A DNA stretch of 64,000 nucleotides. It comes from Sorangium cellulosum. Its GTDB lineage: Bacteria; Myxococcota_A; Polyangia; Polyangiales; Polyangiaceae. The translations under genes were made by a program, and so were the position numbers. The DNA is taken from contig NZ_CP012670.1 in assembly GCF_004135735.1 (NCBI RefSeq), forward strand, positions 6,030,501 to 6,094,500. Reading direction: 5' to 3'. This document shows positions 24,196 to 34,087 of the stretch, one piece after another; positions within the stretch are counted from its first letter, which is position 1; each line of letters starts with the position of its first letter. The notes under the pieces were generated by a model that was not told the origin of the DNA, did not search any database, and saw only the letters and a program-made list of their open reading frames with translations.

Positions 24196-24296
24196 ACATC
24201 CCCCATCGTGTGCGCCGATGTGGGAGCAACAGCAGTAACTTGCACTCCGCGCAGGTCGGATCGATTCTCCTCGCTCACCCCACGCTGGGAGGCGCG

Positions 24297-25478
24297 ATGA
24301 AGCTCGATATCTTCACGGAGATGCAGAGTCCTCGTCCGTGGTCGGAGGACCATGAGCACAGGATCATCCAGAACACCCTCGAGCAGGCGAAGCTCGCCGA
24401 CCGCCTCGGCTACGGCTGCTGGTGGCAGGTCGAGCACCACACCGGCGAGGAGTTCAGCTACTCCTCCGCCCCGGAGCTCATGCTCACCGCGATCGCGCAA
24501 CATACGAAGGCCATCCGCCTCGGGCACTCCTCGGTGCTGGCGCCGTTCAACTTCAACCACCCGATCCGCGTCGCCGAGCGCGCGGCCTTCCTCGACCACC
24601 TGAGCGGCGGGCGCCTGGAGCTCGGCCTCGCCCGGTCGACCATCCCCGAGTGGCGCACCTTCAACATCCCCCCGGACCGGACGCGGGCGCAGATGCAGCA
24701 GACGTTCGAGATGCTCCCGAAGATGTGGACCCAGGAGCGGTTCTCCTGGAAGAGCGACGAGCTCGACATCCGGAACGTGCCCATCGTCCCGAAGCCGTAC
24801 CAGAAGCCCCATCCGCCCCTCTGGCAGGCCTGCTCGAGCCTCGCCTCGTTCGAGCAAGCCGGGCGCAACGGCGTCGGCGCGCTCGGGGTCACGCTGTGGG
24901 CGCCGCCCGAACAGGTCAAGGAGTGGATCGGCATCTACCGCGAGGCCATCCGCCGCTGCGAGCGCCCGGTGGGGGCGTTCGTCAACGACCAGGTGGCGTT
25001 CTTCACGTTCGTCCATTGCGCCGAGACCGACAGGCAGGCCATGGAGAACGGCGCCGCCGCCGCGGCCGCGTGGTACACGAACGGGTCGTTCACGTTCTTC
25101 GAGGCCAAGGAGCACTTCCTCAAGACCTTCGCGGAAGAGCAGGCGCTGCTCAACGACCCGGCGGGCGGCGGGCTGACGGGCCAGTTCCTGCGCGAGCGCG
25201 CCGGGAAGTCGCCCGCGACGACCAGGGCCCAGGCGATCATCGCCCGCATCATGCAGGGCGAGGAGGTCCCGAACGAGGAGGTGTTCGAGGGCCTGCGCGA
25301 GCAGGACTCGCTCATCGTCGGCAGCCCGGAGACGTGCCTCAGGAAGATGCGCGTTTACCAGGAGCTCGGCATCGATCGCCTGATGTGCTTCCAGCAGGTC
25401 GGCCGCCTGCCCCACGAGGCCGTCATGGACAGCATGCGCCGGGTCGGCGCGCTGATCCCGGAGCTCGACCGGGCCTAG
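24297..25478 (+). CDS. LLM-class flavin-dependent oxidoreductase (luciferase-like)
   Basis: The protein has 393 residues. ATG at 24,297 follows GGGAGG. The bacterial luciferase fold is recognisable from MKLDIFTEMQSPRP, RLGYGCWWQVEHHTGEEFSY, then SVLAPFNFNHPIRVAERAAF, then LDHLSGGRLELGLARSTIPE. These enzymes use FMNH2 or F420H2 to oxidise small substrates. The substrate here is unknown. A normal-length single gene with no neighbouring reductase. Confidence 0.85.
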   Translation: MKLDIFTEMQSPRPWSEDHEHRIIQNTLEQAKLADRLGYGCWWQVEHHTGEEFSYSSAPELMLTAIAQHTKAIRLGHSSVLAPFNFNHPIRVAERAAFLDHLSGGRLELGLARSTIPEWRTFNIPPDRTRAQMQQTFEMLPKMWTQERFSWKSDELDIRNVPIVPKPYQKPHPPLWQACSSLASFEQAGRNGVGALGVTLWAPPEQVKEWIGIYREAIRRCERPVGAFVNDQVAFFTFVHCAETDRQAMENGAAAAAAWYTNGSFTFFEAKEHFLKTFAEEQALLNDPAGGGLTGQFLRERAGKSPATTRAQAIIARIMQGEEVPNEEVFEGLREQDSLIVGSPETCLRKMRVYQELGIDRLMCFQQVGRLPHEAVMDSMRRVGALIPELDRA

Positions 25479-25614
25479 GAGCTTCCCCAGGGACCTCGGC
25501 CGCGCGGGGGCGAGGCGCGCCGCGGCGCCCGGACGGCGCGCGAATGATCCATAATGGCCGGCCAGAGGGGCGCCGCCGTGGCAAGGGGCGACCCCCGGAA
25601 GGTGGAGAAACCCC

Positions 25615-26199
25615 ATGCGCGACGCACGAGAGCTCATCGAATCGCTCGGCCTCATCCCCCACCCCGAAGGCGGCTACTTCCGGGAGGTCTTCCGCAGCGG
25701 CTCGACCCCCATGACCACCAACGGGCTGACGGATCCGGCCGGATCCGTCGTCCAGACCGATCGCGCCCCGCCCGAGCGGAACGTGCTCACCAGCATCTAC
25801 TGGCTGCTCGACAGGAGCCGCCCCGTCGGATACTGGTGCATGAACCTCTCCGATCATGTGCATTATTATCACGCCGGGGCCGCGCTGACGTACTCCGTCA
25901 TCCACCCGGACGGGCGGCTCGAGACGCAGCGGCTCGGCCCGGACCTGCGCCGCGGCGACGTGATGCAATTCGTCGTGCGCGGCGGCTGCTGGAAGGCTTC
26001 GCACCTGGAGGAAGGGGACTATTGCCTGATCGGGGAGGCCGTGGCGCCAGGCTTCGACTTCCGCGATTTCCACTGGGGGGTGACGGAGGAGCTCGTGCGC
26101 GCGTTCCCCGGCGTGTTCGCGTCGAACAGGCGCCTCCTCGATTACGTGAAGCCGGACGCGCGGCGGAACTTCGAGGACTACTATGAACGCCAGGGCTGA
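25615..26199 (+). CDS. DUF985 / cupin_5 family protein
   Basis: The protein has 194 residues. The family signature is ELIESLGLIPHPEGGYFREV near the N-terminus, followed by ERNVLTSIYWLLDR, DHVHYYHAGAALTYSVIHPD and a DFHWG block near the end. This is a single-domain cupin barrel related to RmlC-like proteins. Function is unknown, possibly sugar or small-molecule binding. The start follows GGTGGAG closely. Complete. Confidence 0.85.
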   Translation: MRDARELIESLGLIPHPEGGYFREVFRSGSTPMTTNGLTDPAGSVVQTDRAPPERNVLTSIYWLLDRSRPVGYWCMNLSDHVHYYHAGAALTYSVIHPDGRLETQRLGPDLRRGDVMQFVVRGGCWKASHLEEGDYCLIGEAVAPGFDFRDFHWGVTEELVRAFPGVFASNRRLLDYVKPDARRNFEDYYERQG

Positions 26200-26253
26200 G
26201 CGCGGGCGCGCGCGGGGTTCCGCCCCCCTCGGCCCCGTGATAACGAGGCCGCC

Positions 26254-26988
26254 ATGACGCTCGTCCTCCACCGGTTCGCCATCAGCCACTTCTCGGAGAA
26301 GGCCAGGGCCTGCCTCGACTTCAAGGGTCTCGACTACCGCGTGGAAGATCACTTCCCCGGGCTCGACCAGATCCGCGTCGTTCGCCTCTCCGGGCAGCGA
26401 AAGCTCCCCGTGCTCGAGCATGACGGCACCGTCATCGCCGACTCGACCGAGATCGGCCTCTACCTCGAGCGCGCCTTCCCGGGGACCCGCAGCCTCCTCC
26501 CCGCGGACGCGGACAGGCGCAACGAGGTCCTCGCCCTCGAGGACCACCTCGACAGGACCCTCGGCGCGATGGCGCCGCGTCTCCTCCTCGCCACCGACCC
26601 TGACGCCGCCGTGCGCGAGGCCGTGAAGCGCAGCATGTCCCGCCCGCTCGCCGCGGTGGTCACGGCGCTGTCCGCCGGCTTGCGCCGCGCCCGGCCGCTC
26701 GTGCCCGCCGTCGCGCAGCAGCTCGACGAGGCCGAGCGCGTGGTGCGCGACACGCTCGCGGAGCTGACCCGCCGCCTGGAGACCTCGAAATACCTCGTCG
26801 GCGACGAGCCCTCGTTCGCCGACATCGCCGCGGTCACGCTCGTGCAGCCTCTCAGGTTCCCGCGCTCGCGCTACGTCGTGAATCCGGACCTCGCGGGCCG
26901 GGCGGTGGTCGCCGCGGTCGCGGAGGACCCGGCGTACGCCCGGTTCTTCGCGTGGCGCGACCAGTTCTATCGCGATCATCTCCAGTGA
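26254..26988 (+). CDS. Glutathione S-transferase family protein
   Basis: The protein has 244 residues. A thioredoxin-like N-terminal domain (LHRFAISHFSEKARACLDFK with a Ser in the usual catalytic position) has the cis-Pro and glutathione-binding segment KLPVLEHDGTVIADSTEIGL near residues 50-70. A helical C-terminal domain (YLVGDEPSFADIAAV) follows. It probably conjugates or reduces electrophiles with glutathione. Convergent with the next gene across a hairpin. Confidence 0.82.
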   Translation: MTLVLHRFAISHFSEKARACLDFKGLDYRVEDHFPGLDQIRVVRLSGQRKLPVLEHDGTVIADSTEIGLYLERAFPGTRSLLPADADRRNEVLALEDHLDRTLGAMAPRLLLATDPDAAVREAVKRSMSRPLAAVVTALSAGLRRARPLVPAVAQQLDEAERVVRDTLAELTRRLETSKYLVGDEPSFADIAAVTLVQPLRFPRSRYVVNPDLAGRAVVAAVAEDPAYARFFAWRDQFYRDHLQ

Positions 26989-27024
26989 GCGGGCGGCGCG
27001 CGCCGCGGCGCGCGCCCGCGCTCA
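26988..27024. terminator. Shared GC hairpin between convergent genes
   Basis: An imperfect long stem (GAGCGGGCGGCGCGC against GCGCGCGCCCGCGCTC) occupies the 33 bp between the GST and lipoprotein stop codons. There is no U-tract. Its position between convergent genes suggests bidirectional termination. Confidence 0.45.
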
Positions 27025-27309
27025 GCGAACAGGAGGCTTCAGATCGTCCGGCAGCCCGCTGCCCGGCGGCCGCGGCAGATCCGCGGGGCGATCGAGCGGC
27101 GAGGGAGGAGACGTGGGGTCAGGCTGGGGGCCCGCGCCGGTCCCGGGCGCCCCGCCGGAGCCGGCGGCCCCGCCGGAGCCGACGACGGTCGCGGGCGCCC
27201 CGCCGGAGCCCGCCTCGGTCCCCGGGCCGGGCGTCGGCGCGGGAGAGAGCGACTCGTCGGGACACCCGCACAGCACGCAAGCAGCGATCAAGAGGAGCCA
27301 GCAGCGCAT
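27022..27309 (-). CDS. Small proline/glycine-rich lipoprotein
   Basis: The product is 95 residues. A signal peptide with a lipobox (LLLIAACVLCGCPDE) is followed by a disordered Pro/Gly/Ala stretch with GSGGAPxT repeats. No domain is present. It follows the YcnI-like gene by 16 bp in the same direction, so the two probably form an operon and both products reach the envelope. Function unknown. Confidence 0.65.
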   Translation of the reverse strand: MRCWLLLIAACVLCGCPDESLSPAPTPGPGTEAGSGGAPATVVGSGGAAGSGGAPGTGAGPQPDPTSPPSPLDRPADLPRPPGSGLPDDLKPPVR

Positions 27310-27325
27310 CGTCCGACTCCCCTGC

Positions 27326-28045
27326 TCAGTACTTGACCCAGATCTCGGTGCCAGGATGGATCTCGGACAGCACCTCCGTGTCCGGCTCGGCCTCGATCAG
27401 GCCGCGGGTGACCGGGTTCGGGCTGTACGCGGCCTTCCCCGCCCAGACGATGAGCGCATCCTTGAAGACCGAGAGATCGTGGACGTGCTCGTTCACGGTG
27501 TACTTGTTCCAGCCGGGCGCGCGCGGGGGCAGGATCATCAGCGCCGGCGCCGGGAGCGCGGCCGGCGCGTCGCCGCCCGTGCCGTGGCTGCCGTGATCGC
27601 CCGAGGCATCGACCCACTCCGCCGTCGTCTCGACGCCGTCCGCGGTGCGACACGTCTGGATCGTGGGGAAGTGCAGCACCCGGAACGGCGTGTCCGGCAC
27701 CGAGAACCGCACCGTCAGCTTGTAATAGTTGGTGTCCGCGGGGAGCACGTCCTCGACACTGGGCTTCGTCCAGACCACCGCCGTGACGTTGCCCTCCGCG
27801 TCCTTCTCCAGGACGGCCTTGCCAAAGGCGCTGTCCATCGGGCGCACCGAGGTGACCCCGGACGGGATCTGCACCTTGACCCGGTACGTGTCCGCGCCGT
27901 CGCAGCCGTGGCCGACGCCGAAGCTGGCCTCGTGGGTCGCGCCGGCGAACGCGGGGCCTGACACCGAGATGTGCGCCATCGCGGCGGGCGCGGTGAACAG
28001 CGCGGCCGCAGCGGCGGCCACGCAGAGGTGCAACGCAGTCCTCAT
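27326..28045 (-). CDS. YcnI-like DUF1775 protein
   Basis: The product is 239 residues. The signal peptide ends at AMA, and the mature protein starts with the family-defining HISVSGP, whose N-terminal His can bind copper. The block SFGVGHGCDGADTYRVKVQI and the region VVWTKPS are typical of YcnI/DUF1775 proteins, which are periplasmic or surface copper-related proteins. ATG at 28,045 is preferred over 28,060 because it opens the signal peptide. First gene of a two-gene operon. Confidence 0.82.
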   Translation of the reverse strand: MRTALHLCVAAAAAALFTAPAAMAHISVSGPAFAGATHEASFGVGHGCDGADTYRVKVQIPSGVTSVRPMDSAFGKAVLEKDAEGNVTAVVWTKPSVEDVLPADTNYYKLTVRFSVPDTPFRVLHFPTIQTCRTADGVETTAEWVDASGDHGSHGTGGDAPAALPAPALMILPPRAPGWNKYTVNEHVHDLSVFKDALIVWAGKAAYSPNPVTRGLIEAEPDTEVLSEIHPGTEIWVKY

Positions 28046-28373
28046 CTCAAGAACCTCCACGCAAGAGTTTGGCGCAGCTTAGTGGGGCCGCCCTCCGCTG
28101 AGAATGCGACCGTTTGTCGCAGCGCCACAGGGCGTCGCGTCGCGAACGGCCGTCGCCGCGGGGTGCGCGCCGGCCCCGGACGCTGACGGGCGGCGCGGCG
28201 CCTGGCGCGTCTTGTCACCCCGTGGCGCGCTTTGTCGTCTCCATGGCTCGCGCCCGACAGGCTACTTCGTCCAATGACGGGAGACCGTCGCCGACCCGAG
28301 CTCCGCCAGGCGGCGGTCACCGCGCTTTCTGTCCTTGCTCATCCCGGCCAGCAAGGCCGCTGAGGTTGAATTC
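28046..28373. promoter_or_regulatory. Divergent promoter region
   Basis: This 330-bp non-coding region between the YcnI-like gene and the giant lipoprotein must hold both promoters. Visible repeats are TGGCGCGTCTTGTCA (near 28,201) and TGGCGCGCTTTGTCG (near 28,221), with another TTTGTCG near 28,110. They could be binding sites. No clear -10/-35 pair. Confidence 0.35.
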
Positions 28374-31300
28374 ATGACACTCCGCAGATCCGCGCCGCTG
28401 CGTCAGCAGCTCATTCACTCACGTGCCGCGCTCGATCCTTTACGACGCTCGGGGAGGCTGCCGCTTCTCCTGTGCCTGGGCATGGCCGCCGGCTGCCAGG
28501 CGGGCGACGATGCCCCGGGCGACGAGCCCCTCGGCAGCGTGCAGCAGGCGCTGTGCGCAGCGGACGACGCGGGCTGCCAGAACGGCGCCCCGAGCTGGCC
28601 CACGTGGTCTCAGCAGCCCGATCGGCCCGCGCCCGAGTTCCAGACGTTCGATGGATCCTTCATCAGCACGACCTCCAGCGGCGCCGGCGGCGGCGGAACC
28701 GGCGGGGGCGGCGGCGTGGAGTTCAAGGTCAACGCGTGCGATCCGAACCTGCTCGGCAAGCTGCCCGCGAACCCCAACCCGAAGGGCGCCGACCTGCAGA
28801 ACATCACGACGAACTTCCACGTCCTGCAGTCGATGCAGCTCCTCTCCTCCATCCTCAACAAGACGACCGAAGCCATCAGCGGGCTCGAGTCGGAGGCGAT
28901 CGAGGACCCGGACAAGGGCAAGTGCATCTGCGCCCAGCGCGTGGCCCCGGAGTGCCTGGACGTCATCCAGGAGGACAAGACCACCTACGAGGCGTGCACC
29001 AACTTCTGCGACCCGGACGTGACGCCGGCGAACGACTGCGCCACGGGGGTGCTCGTCTGGCTCGCCAACGACATCCAGCAGAGCGAGGCGGGCAAGGCGA
29101 AATGGGCCCTCAGCACCGTCAAGTGGCTCGACGAGATCGCGGGCGAGATCGCCGACGGTCAGCTCGCTGATTTCCTGAGCCAGCTCGGCGGCGAGCTCGA
29201 CAACGCCACGGAGCTGCTCGCGAGCATCCAGTGTTACATCGACCTCTACACCGAGGGCTACCACCTCGGCAGCTACTCCGAGCAGCGGCCCGATCTGCAC
29301 ATGTGCATCCCCTGGGCTGGACACGGCGCGTACGCCGCGCTGGCGGAGAGCGGCGACGGCCGGTGGGGCATCGGCGGCCGCTACACGTCGCACAACCTGA
29401 GCAAGGAGCGGCGCGCCCAGATGCGCACCGGCGGGTTCGCCGTCACGGCGTTCGGCGAGACGCTGAGCATCCTCCCGGGGATGGAGTTCAACATGCAGCT
29501 CGACGGGTACAGGTGGTTCAACCGCGAGGCCCCCCTCGGCGTCGCGGCCTTCGGCCACTTGGGCGGCGGCGGCGTCAGCCTCGACGCCGCGAAGAAGCTC
29601 GGCGTCTTCTACCTCGCGGACGAGGACCAGATGGGCTCGCTCGACACCGACGGCGACGGCCGGGTGTCTCCGCAGGAGTTCCTCATCGGGACCTACATGC
29701 CGTTCGATTACACGGCAGACTACACGCCCGCCGGCGCGCCGACCCCCGCCACCTGGCCCAGGGACCTCGCGGAGCCGGTCGAGGCGTGGGAAGGGCGCTC
29801 CGCCGCCGTCATGGCCGCGGCGCTCAACCTCGATTTCCGGGTGAAGCCGATCGAGCAGGAGCTGACGAAGATCCCCATTCCCCCGGTCCCCGGCGCGTTC
29901 CTCATCCCGTACTTCCGGCTCGGCGCCGGGGTCGAGTGGTACGACGAGGCCTATTTCACGCGCAAGCGCCTGCAGGAGGCGCTCGGCAAGCACTCGAAGC
30001 ACAAGCTCGAGGACGCCGACTTCGGTCGCGACATGCACCCGTTCCAGGCGCCGGACGTGACGGCCGAGGCGGGGACCGAGGTCTCCGTGAAGCCCGAGGT
30101 GGGCGCGAAGCTCTTCCTCGGCGTGCCGCTCGGCAAGCGCCTGAAGATCGGCGTGGAGGCGAGCATCGGCTTCTCGGTGGATCTCCGGCCGAGCGGCTCC
30201 GGCGGCGTGGTCGATCTCAACACCGCGCTCGAGCAGGCGCTCGTGAACAGCAACCCCCCCGAGGACCTCGAGTGCAAGCCGGTCTTCAGCTACGAGGATC
30301 AGACCTACTGCTCGAACCGGCTCGTCGAGGAGTCCGGGCTGAACCTCGGCTGCACCCCGCTCGACACCAACAACTCGTGCTGCATCTCCTTCGTCGGGGG
30401 CGGCCGCGCCTGCATCGACGACTGGACGGGGATCACCCAGGAGCTGTGCGATCCGGGCGAGCTCTCGTACGCGCTGTTCTCGACCTTCCTGAAGGAGAAG
30501 ACGGCCAAGCAGCTCAAGAGCGCCTTCGACCAGGGCTTCACCGCCACATGGAACGCGAACAAGACGTGCCAGGAGTGCAATGACGACGGCACCTGCACGA
30601 CGGACGTGCGCAGCGACGATCTGCCGGATATCTCGGGCTGCCAGAAGCACGGCGTGTGCTGCCTCCCGGTGGCGTCATCGCCCTTCGGGCAGGCGGGGAT
30701 GCGCAGCCTCACGAACGGCGCGTACGCGCAGGCCCGCTTCCTCCAGGCCGGCGACCTGGCGTACGATCCGGCCGCGCGCGCGCTCTACGTCGCGGACCGG
30801 ACGGCCGTTCGCCGCATCGACCTGACGAGCGGCGCGGTGACGACGATCGCGGGGTCGACCGCCTCGGGGGCCACCGACGGCGTGGGCTCGGCCGCGCGGT
30901 TCACCACGATCTCGGGCATCGCGCTCGACGGCGGCGCGCTCTACATCGCGGATCGCGGCAATCGCACGGTCCGCAAGCTCACGCTGAGCAGCGGCCAGGT
31001 CACGACGATCGCCAACCGCACGATCCTCGGCACGCCGCGGGACGTGGCCGTCGACGGAGGCGCCCTGTACGTCACCGACAGCGGGGCTCGCACGCTGCTC
31101 CGCATCGACCTGTCGACGGGGGCGTCCGCGGTCGTCGCAGGCCAGGCCTTCGCGGCCGGCAACGTCGACGGCGTGGGCTCGGCCGCCCGGTTCGCGGAGC
31201 CGGCCAGCGTCGTCGCCGATGGGCGCGGCAACCTGTACATCGCCGACGCCTTCAACCACGCGCTGCGAAGGTTCGAGATCGCGACCGCGACGGTCACCAC

Positions 31301-33983
31301 CGTGGCCGGCAACGGCGCGCCGGGCTCGGCGGACGGCGTGGGGACGGCCGCGCAGCTCACCTCCCCGCAGGCGCTCGCGGTCGACGGCTCCGGCAGCGTG
31401 TTCATCGGCGAGGGCAACCGGCCCGGTCGCGTCCGGCGCTTCGAGCCGGAGAGCGGCGCCACGACCACGATCGCCGGCGCGCCGGGCACCACATGGCAAG
31501 ACGGGCTGGCCGACGACGCCATCTTCGAGCTGCCCGGCGGCGTCGCCGTGCTGCCCTCGGGCGACATCTATGTGAGCGATACGCTGCCGTCGACGGTCCG
31601 CAAGATCGCCGGCGACTGCGACGGGTCCGTCCCGGGAGCGGTCGTGTTCGACGTCACGGAGGCCGAGTGCCCCGGGACCTTCGGCGCCTACCGCTGCGTC
31701 ACCGAGACCCGGAGCGATGTGGTCGAGTGGAGAGGCCCCGGGTGCCATCCGCTCCACGCGGGCTTCCAGTCGGCGTGCGGCTGCGCGTCGGACGCCGACT
31801 GCGCGAGCGGCGAGACCTGCGACACCGTGAAGAAGCTGTGCACCGTCGGCGGCACCCCCGTCGACTGCATGTGCAGCCCGAACCCGAACCCGACCTGCGC
31901 GAGCGAGCCCGGCCGCACGTGCGCCGAGGGGGCGTGCACCCGCCGATGCACCTACAACGCGGCGACCGCCGGCACCGCCTGCGGCTACGGTCAGGTCTGC
32001 ACGACCGACGGCGTCTGCGCGACCCAGTCCGGTGTCCCGTACGCGGAGCAGGTGCTCTGGGCGATGAAGAACCAGACCGAGCCCGCCCACGCGATCGCCA
32101 GCTACGGCATGACCGAGATCGAGCTGATCGCCGCGCTCAACGCGGGCATTCACGTCGGCCTCGAGGTCAAGCTGTTCAAGAAGCCGAGGACGTTCACGCT
32201 CTGGGACTGGCGGCGATCCTGGGACGTCGGCTCGGTCGAGAAGGCGAAGTTCCAGCCCGGGCTCGAGGCCACGTACCACTGGGACAACGTGTCGTTCGGC
32301 CAGGTGACGAACTACCAGCCGGACGAGGTGACCCGCTACGCGACGGCGACGGCGGACACCGGCGATTTCCTGGCGTGGTGCAAGGAGGAGCTGCCGTTCT
32401 ACCCGGAGGACCCGCTGCCCCCCACCATGGGCGACGTCACGGGCAGCGTGCAGGACGTCATCGACTTCGGCTTCAACCTCGGAGAGCAGGTCTCCACGAC
32501 GGAGAACCTCTGCATCGACGGCCAGCCCATGATGGACTGGCTGCAGGACCAGGACGCGTTCGTCGAGGCGTTCGTGTCCGGGACCTGCACCTACGTCGGT
32601 CCGGTGAGCGGCTCGCGCGGCAGCCTGGATTTCCCGTGCCAGGAGGCGCATCTGCACCTGCTCAAGCACTGGGGCTGCCTGGACACGCAGCGCTCCGCCG
32701 TCTCCACCCTGCTGGGGCTGGGCGGCTTCAGCGGCGCCGTCATCAACACGCCGACGCCCACGTTCGACCCGGCAGCGCTGCTGTACAACCCGAGCGACGG
32801 ACTCGATGCGTCGAACCTCGTGCACCGGAGCGCCCTCTCCGAGGCGTGGCTCGCCGAGGTGGAGGCGTGCTTCGACGACCACGCCGACGACACCGTGCCT
32901 TGCGCGTGCGACGATGACGCGGACTGCACCACGGGGCCGGGACAGACGTGCGTGGGCGGGACGTGCCAGGGCCCCGAGGGCGACGTCGCCCGGTGCTCCG
33001 TCGTGAAGAGCACGGGCGTGACCGTCGAGCGCTGCTGCGGCGACGGCGTGCTGCAGCCGTCCGAGCAGTGCGACGACGGCAACGCGCAGGGCGGCGACGG
33101 CTGCTCGTCGAGCTGCATGCCGGAGACGAAGGGCGCCTGCTGCCGGTCGTCCGGCTGCACCGACCTCGGCACGGGCGGCATCACCTCCAGCGGGAGCTGC
33201 GAGGGCGCCGGCGGCTACTTCGTGAGCGGCCATGGCTGCGCGGAGATCGACGCGTGCGGCGTCGAGCCGATCGGCTCCTGCACGGAGCCGGACGGGACCT
33301 GCCACACGCCGGCGTATCCGTCCCAGTGCGCCGCGGTCGGCGGCGTGTTCACGGCGGATGGCCAGTGCCAGAGCCCGCCCGAGCGGCTCGTGCTGCAGCC
33401 CGGGAGCGACGGTATCGACGCGACCATCAACAGCTTCAGCGCGAGCGCCGGGACCAACTACGGGAGCTCGGTGAACCTGACCGCGGGCGAGTGGACCAAC
33501 GGCGGGAGCGACTACGTGAACCGGAGCTTGATCCGCTTCGATCTCTCGCCCATTCCGGCGGGCTCCACGATCGAGCGGGCGCGGCTCAGCCTGTACGCCG
33601 ATCCCGACGCGCGCCTGTACGGCCAGGGCTCCTCGAACGGCCTCCCCCCAGGGCACTCGACGCACGGCGGCTCCAACGCCTTCCTGCTCCAGCGCATCAC
33701 CTCGTCGTGGCAGGAGAACACCGTGACGTGGGCGAGCCAGCCCGCCGTGACGGCGACGAACCAGGTGCTCCTGCCGCAGAGCACGTCGCTCGACCAGGAT
33801 TACGAGGACGTGGACGTGACCGCGCTCGTGCGGGACATGCTGGCCGCGCCCGGGGACAACCATGGCTTCCTGATGCGGCTCGCGGACGAGGTCGTGCGGT
33901 ACCGGGAAGTCAGCTTCATGTCGAGCGATCACGCGAACGCCTCGCGGCGCCCCAGGCTCGAGGTGGTGTTCCGGAGGCCGTGA
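28374..33983 (+). CDS. Giant multidomain lipoprotein with NHL propeller and DNRLRE domain
   Basis: The product is 1869 residues. ATG at 28,374 follows GAGG and leads to a lipobox (LLLCLGMAAGCQAG). Residues 100-120 are Gly-rich. A D-x-D-x-DG loop (DTDGDGRVSPQEF) near 424 looks like an EF-hand/dockerin-type calcium site. About 772-1082 are at least five NHL-type propeller repeats (e.g. ALYIADRGNRTVRKLTL, NLYIADAFNHALRRF). Several Cys-rich EGF/DUF4215-like modules follow, including CGDGVLQPSEQCDDGNAQGG near 1550. The C-terminus (about 1675-1869) is a DNRLRE domain (NRSLIRFDLSPIPAGSTIER). It is probably a calcium-binding surface protein. The role is unknown. Confidence 0.82.
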   Translation: MTLRRSAPLRQQLIHSRAALDPLRRSGRLPLLLCLGMAAGCQAGDDAPGDEPLGSVQQALCAADDAGCQNGAPSWPTWSQQPDRPAPEFQTFDGSFISTTSSGAGGGGTGGGGGVEFKVNACDPNLLGKLPANPNPKGADLQNITTNFHVLQSMQLLSSILNKTTEAISGLESEAIEDPDKGKCICAQRVAPECLDVIQEDKTTYEACTNFCDPDVTPANDCATGVLVWLANDIQQSEAGKAKWALSTVKWLDEIAGEIADGQLADFLSQLGGELDNATELLASIQCYIDLYTEGYHLGSYSEQRPDLHMCIPWAGHGAYAALAESGDGRWGIGGRYTSHNLSKERRAQMRTGGFAVTAFGETLSILPGMEFNMQLDGYRWFNREAPLGVAAFGHLGGGGVSLDAAKKLGVFYLADEDQMGSLDTDGDGRVSPQEFLIGTYMPFDYTADYTPAGAPTPATWPRDLAEPVEAWEGRSAAVMAAALNLDFRVKPIEQELTKIPIPPVPGAFLIPYFRLGAGVEWYDEAYFTRKRLQEALGKHSKHKLEDADFGRDMHPFQAPDVTAEAGTEVSVKPEVGAKLFLGVPLGKRLKIGVEASIGFSVDLRPSGSGGVVDLNTALEQALVNSNPPEDLECKPVFSYEDQTYCSNRLVEESGLNLGCTPLDTNNSCCISFVGGGRACIDDWTGITQELCDPGELSYALFSTFLKEKTAKQLKSAFDQGFTATWNANKTCQECNDDGTCTTDVRSDDLPDISGCQKHGVCCLPVASSPFGQAGMRSLTNGAYAQARFLQAGDLAYDPAARALYVADRTAVRRIDLTSGAVTTIAGSTASGATDGVGSAARFTTISGIALDGGALYIADRGNRTVRKLTLSSGQVTTIANRTILGTPRDVAVDGGALYVTDSGARTLLRIDLSTGASAVVAGQAFAAGNVDGVGSAARFAEPASVVADGRGNLYIADAFNHALRRFEIATATVTTVAGNGAPGSADGVGTAAQLTSPQALAVDGSGSVFIGEGNRPGRVRRFEPESGATTTIAGAPGTTWQDGLADDAIFELPGGVAVLPSGDIYVSDTLPSTVRKIAGDCDGSVPGAVVFDVTEAECPGTFGAYRCVTETRSDVVEWRGPGCHPLHAGFQSACGCASDADCASGETCDTVKKLCTVGGTPVDCMCSPNPNPTCASEPGRTCAEGACTRRCTYNAATAGTACGYGQVCTTDGVCATQSGVPYAEQVLWAMKNQTEPAHAIASYGMTEIELIAALNAGIHVGLEVKLFKKPRTFTLWDWRRSWDVGSVEKAKFQPGLEATYHWDNVSFGQVTNYQPDEVTRYATATADTGDFLAWCKEELPFYPEDPLPPTMGDVTGSVQDVIDFGFNLGEQVSTTENLCIDGQPMMDWLQDQDAFVEAFVSGTCTYVGPVSGSRGSLDFPCQEAHLHLLKHWGCLDTQRSAVSTLLGLGGFSGAVINTPTPTFDPAALLYNPSDGLDASNLVHRSALSEAWLAEVEACFDDHADDTVPCACDDDADCTTGPGQTCVGGTCQGPEGDVARCSVVKSTGVTVERCCGDGVLQPSEQCDDGNAQGGDGCSSSCMPETKGACCRSSGCTDLGTGGITSSGSCEGAGGYFVSGHGCAEIDACGVEPIGSCTEPDGTCHTPAYPSQCAAVGGVFTADGQCQSPPERLVLQPGSDGIDATINSFSASAGTNYGSSVNLTAGEWTNGGSDYVNRSLIRFDLSPIPAGSTIERARLSLYADPDARLYGQGSSNGLPPGHSTHGGSNAFLLQRITSSWQENTVTWASQPAVTATNQVLLPQSTSLDQDYEDVDVTALVRDMLAAPGDNHGFLMRLADEVVRYREVSFMSSDHANASRRPRLEVVFRRP

Positions 33984-33990
33984 CGGCCGG

Positions 33991-34040
33991 CGCGCGGCCC
34001 GGCGCCGGTCGCACGCGGCGCGGCCGGCGCCGGGCGCGCG
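33991..34040 (+). terminator. Strong GC hairpin after the giant lipoprotein gene
   Basis: The left arm 33,991-34,008 and right arm 34,024-34,040 pair over 17 bp with one bulge (core CCGGCGCCGG). The loop is 15 bases. It begins 8 bp after the stop codon and separates the gene from the VWA gene. Confidence 0.55.
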
Positions 34041-34087
34041 TCACCAGAGAATTCCTGTTCGATCACGCAGAGAAAAAGAGAGAGACC

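Noticed and set aside
28440..33932. Very long minus-strand open frames (736 and 1085 codons) opposite the giant lipoprotein
   Set aside because: They are antisense shadows caused by GC-rich third positions. Their sequences are low-complexity Arg/Ala/Gly-rich and lack family motifs, while the plus strand has a signal peptide and clear domains.
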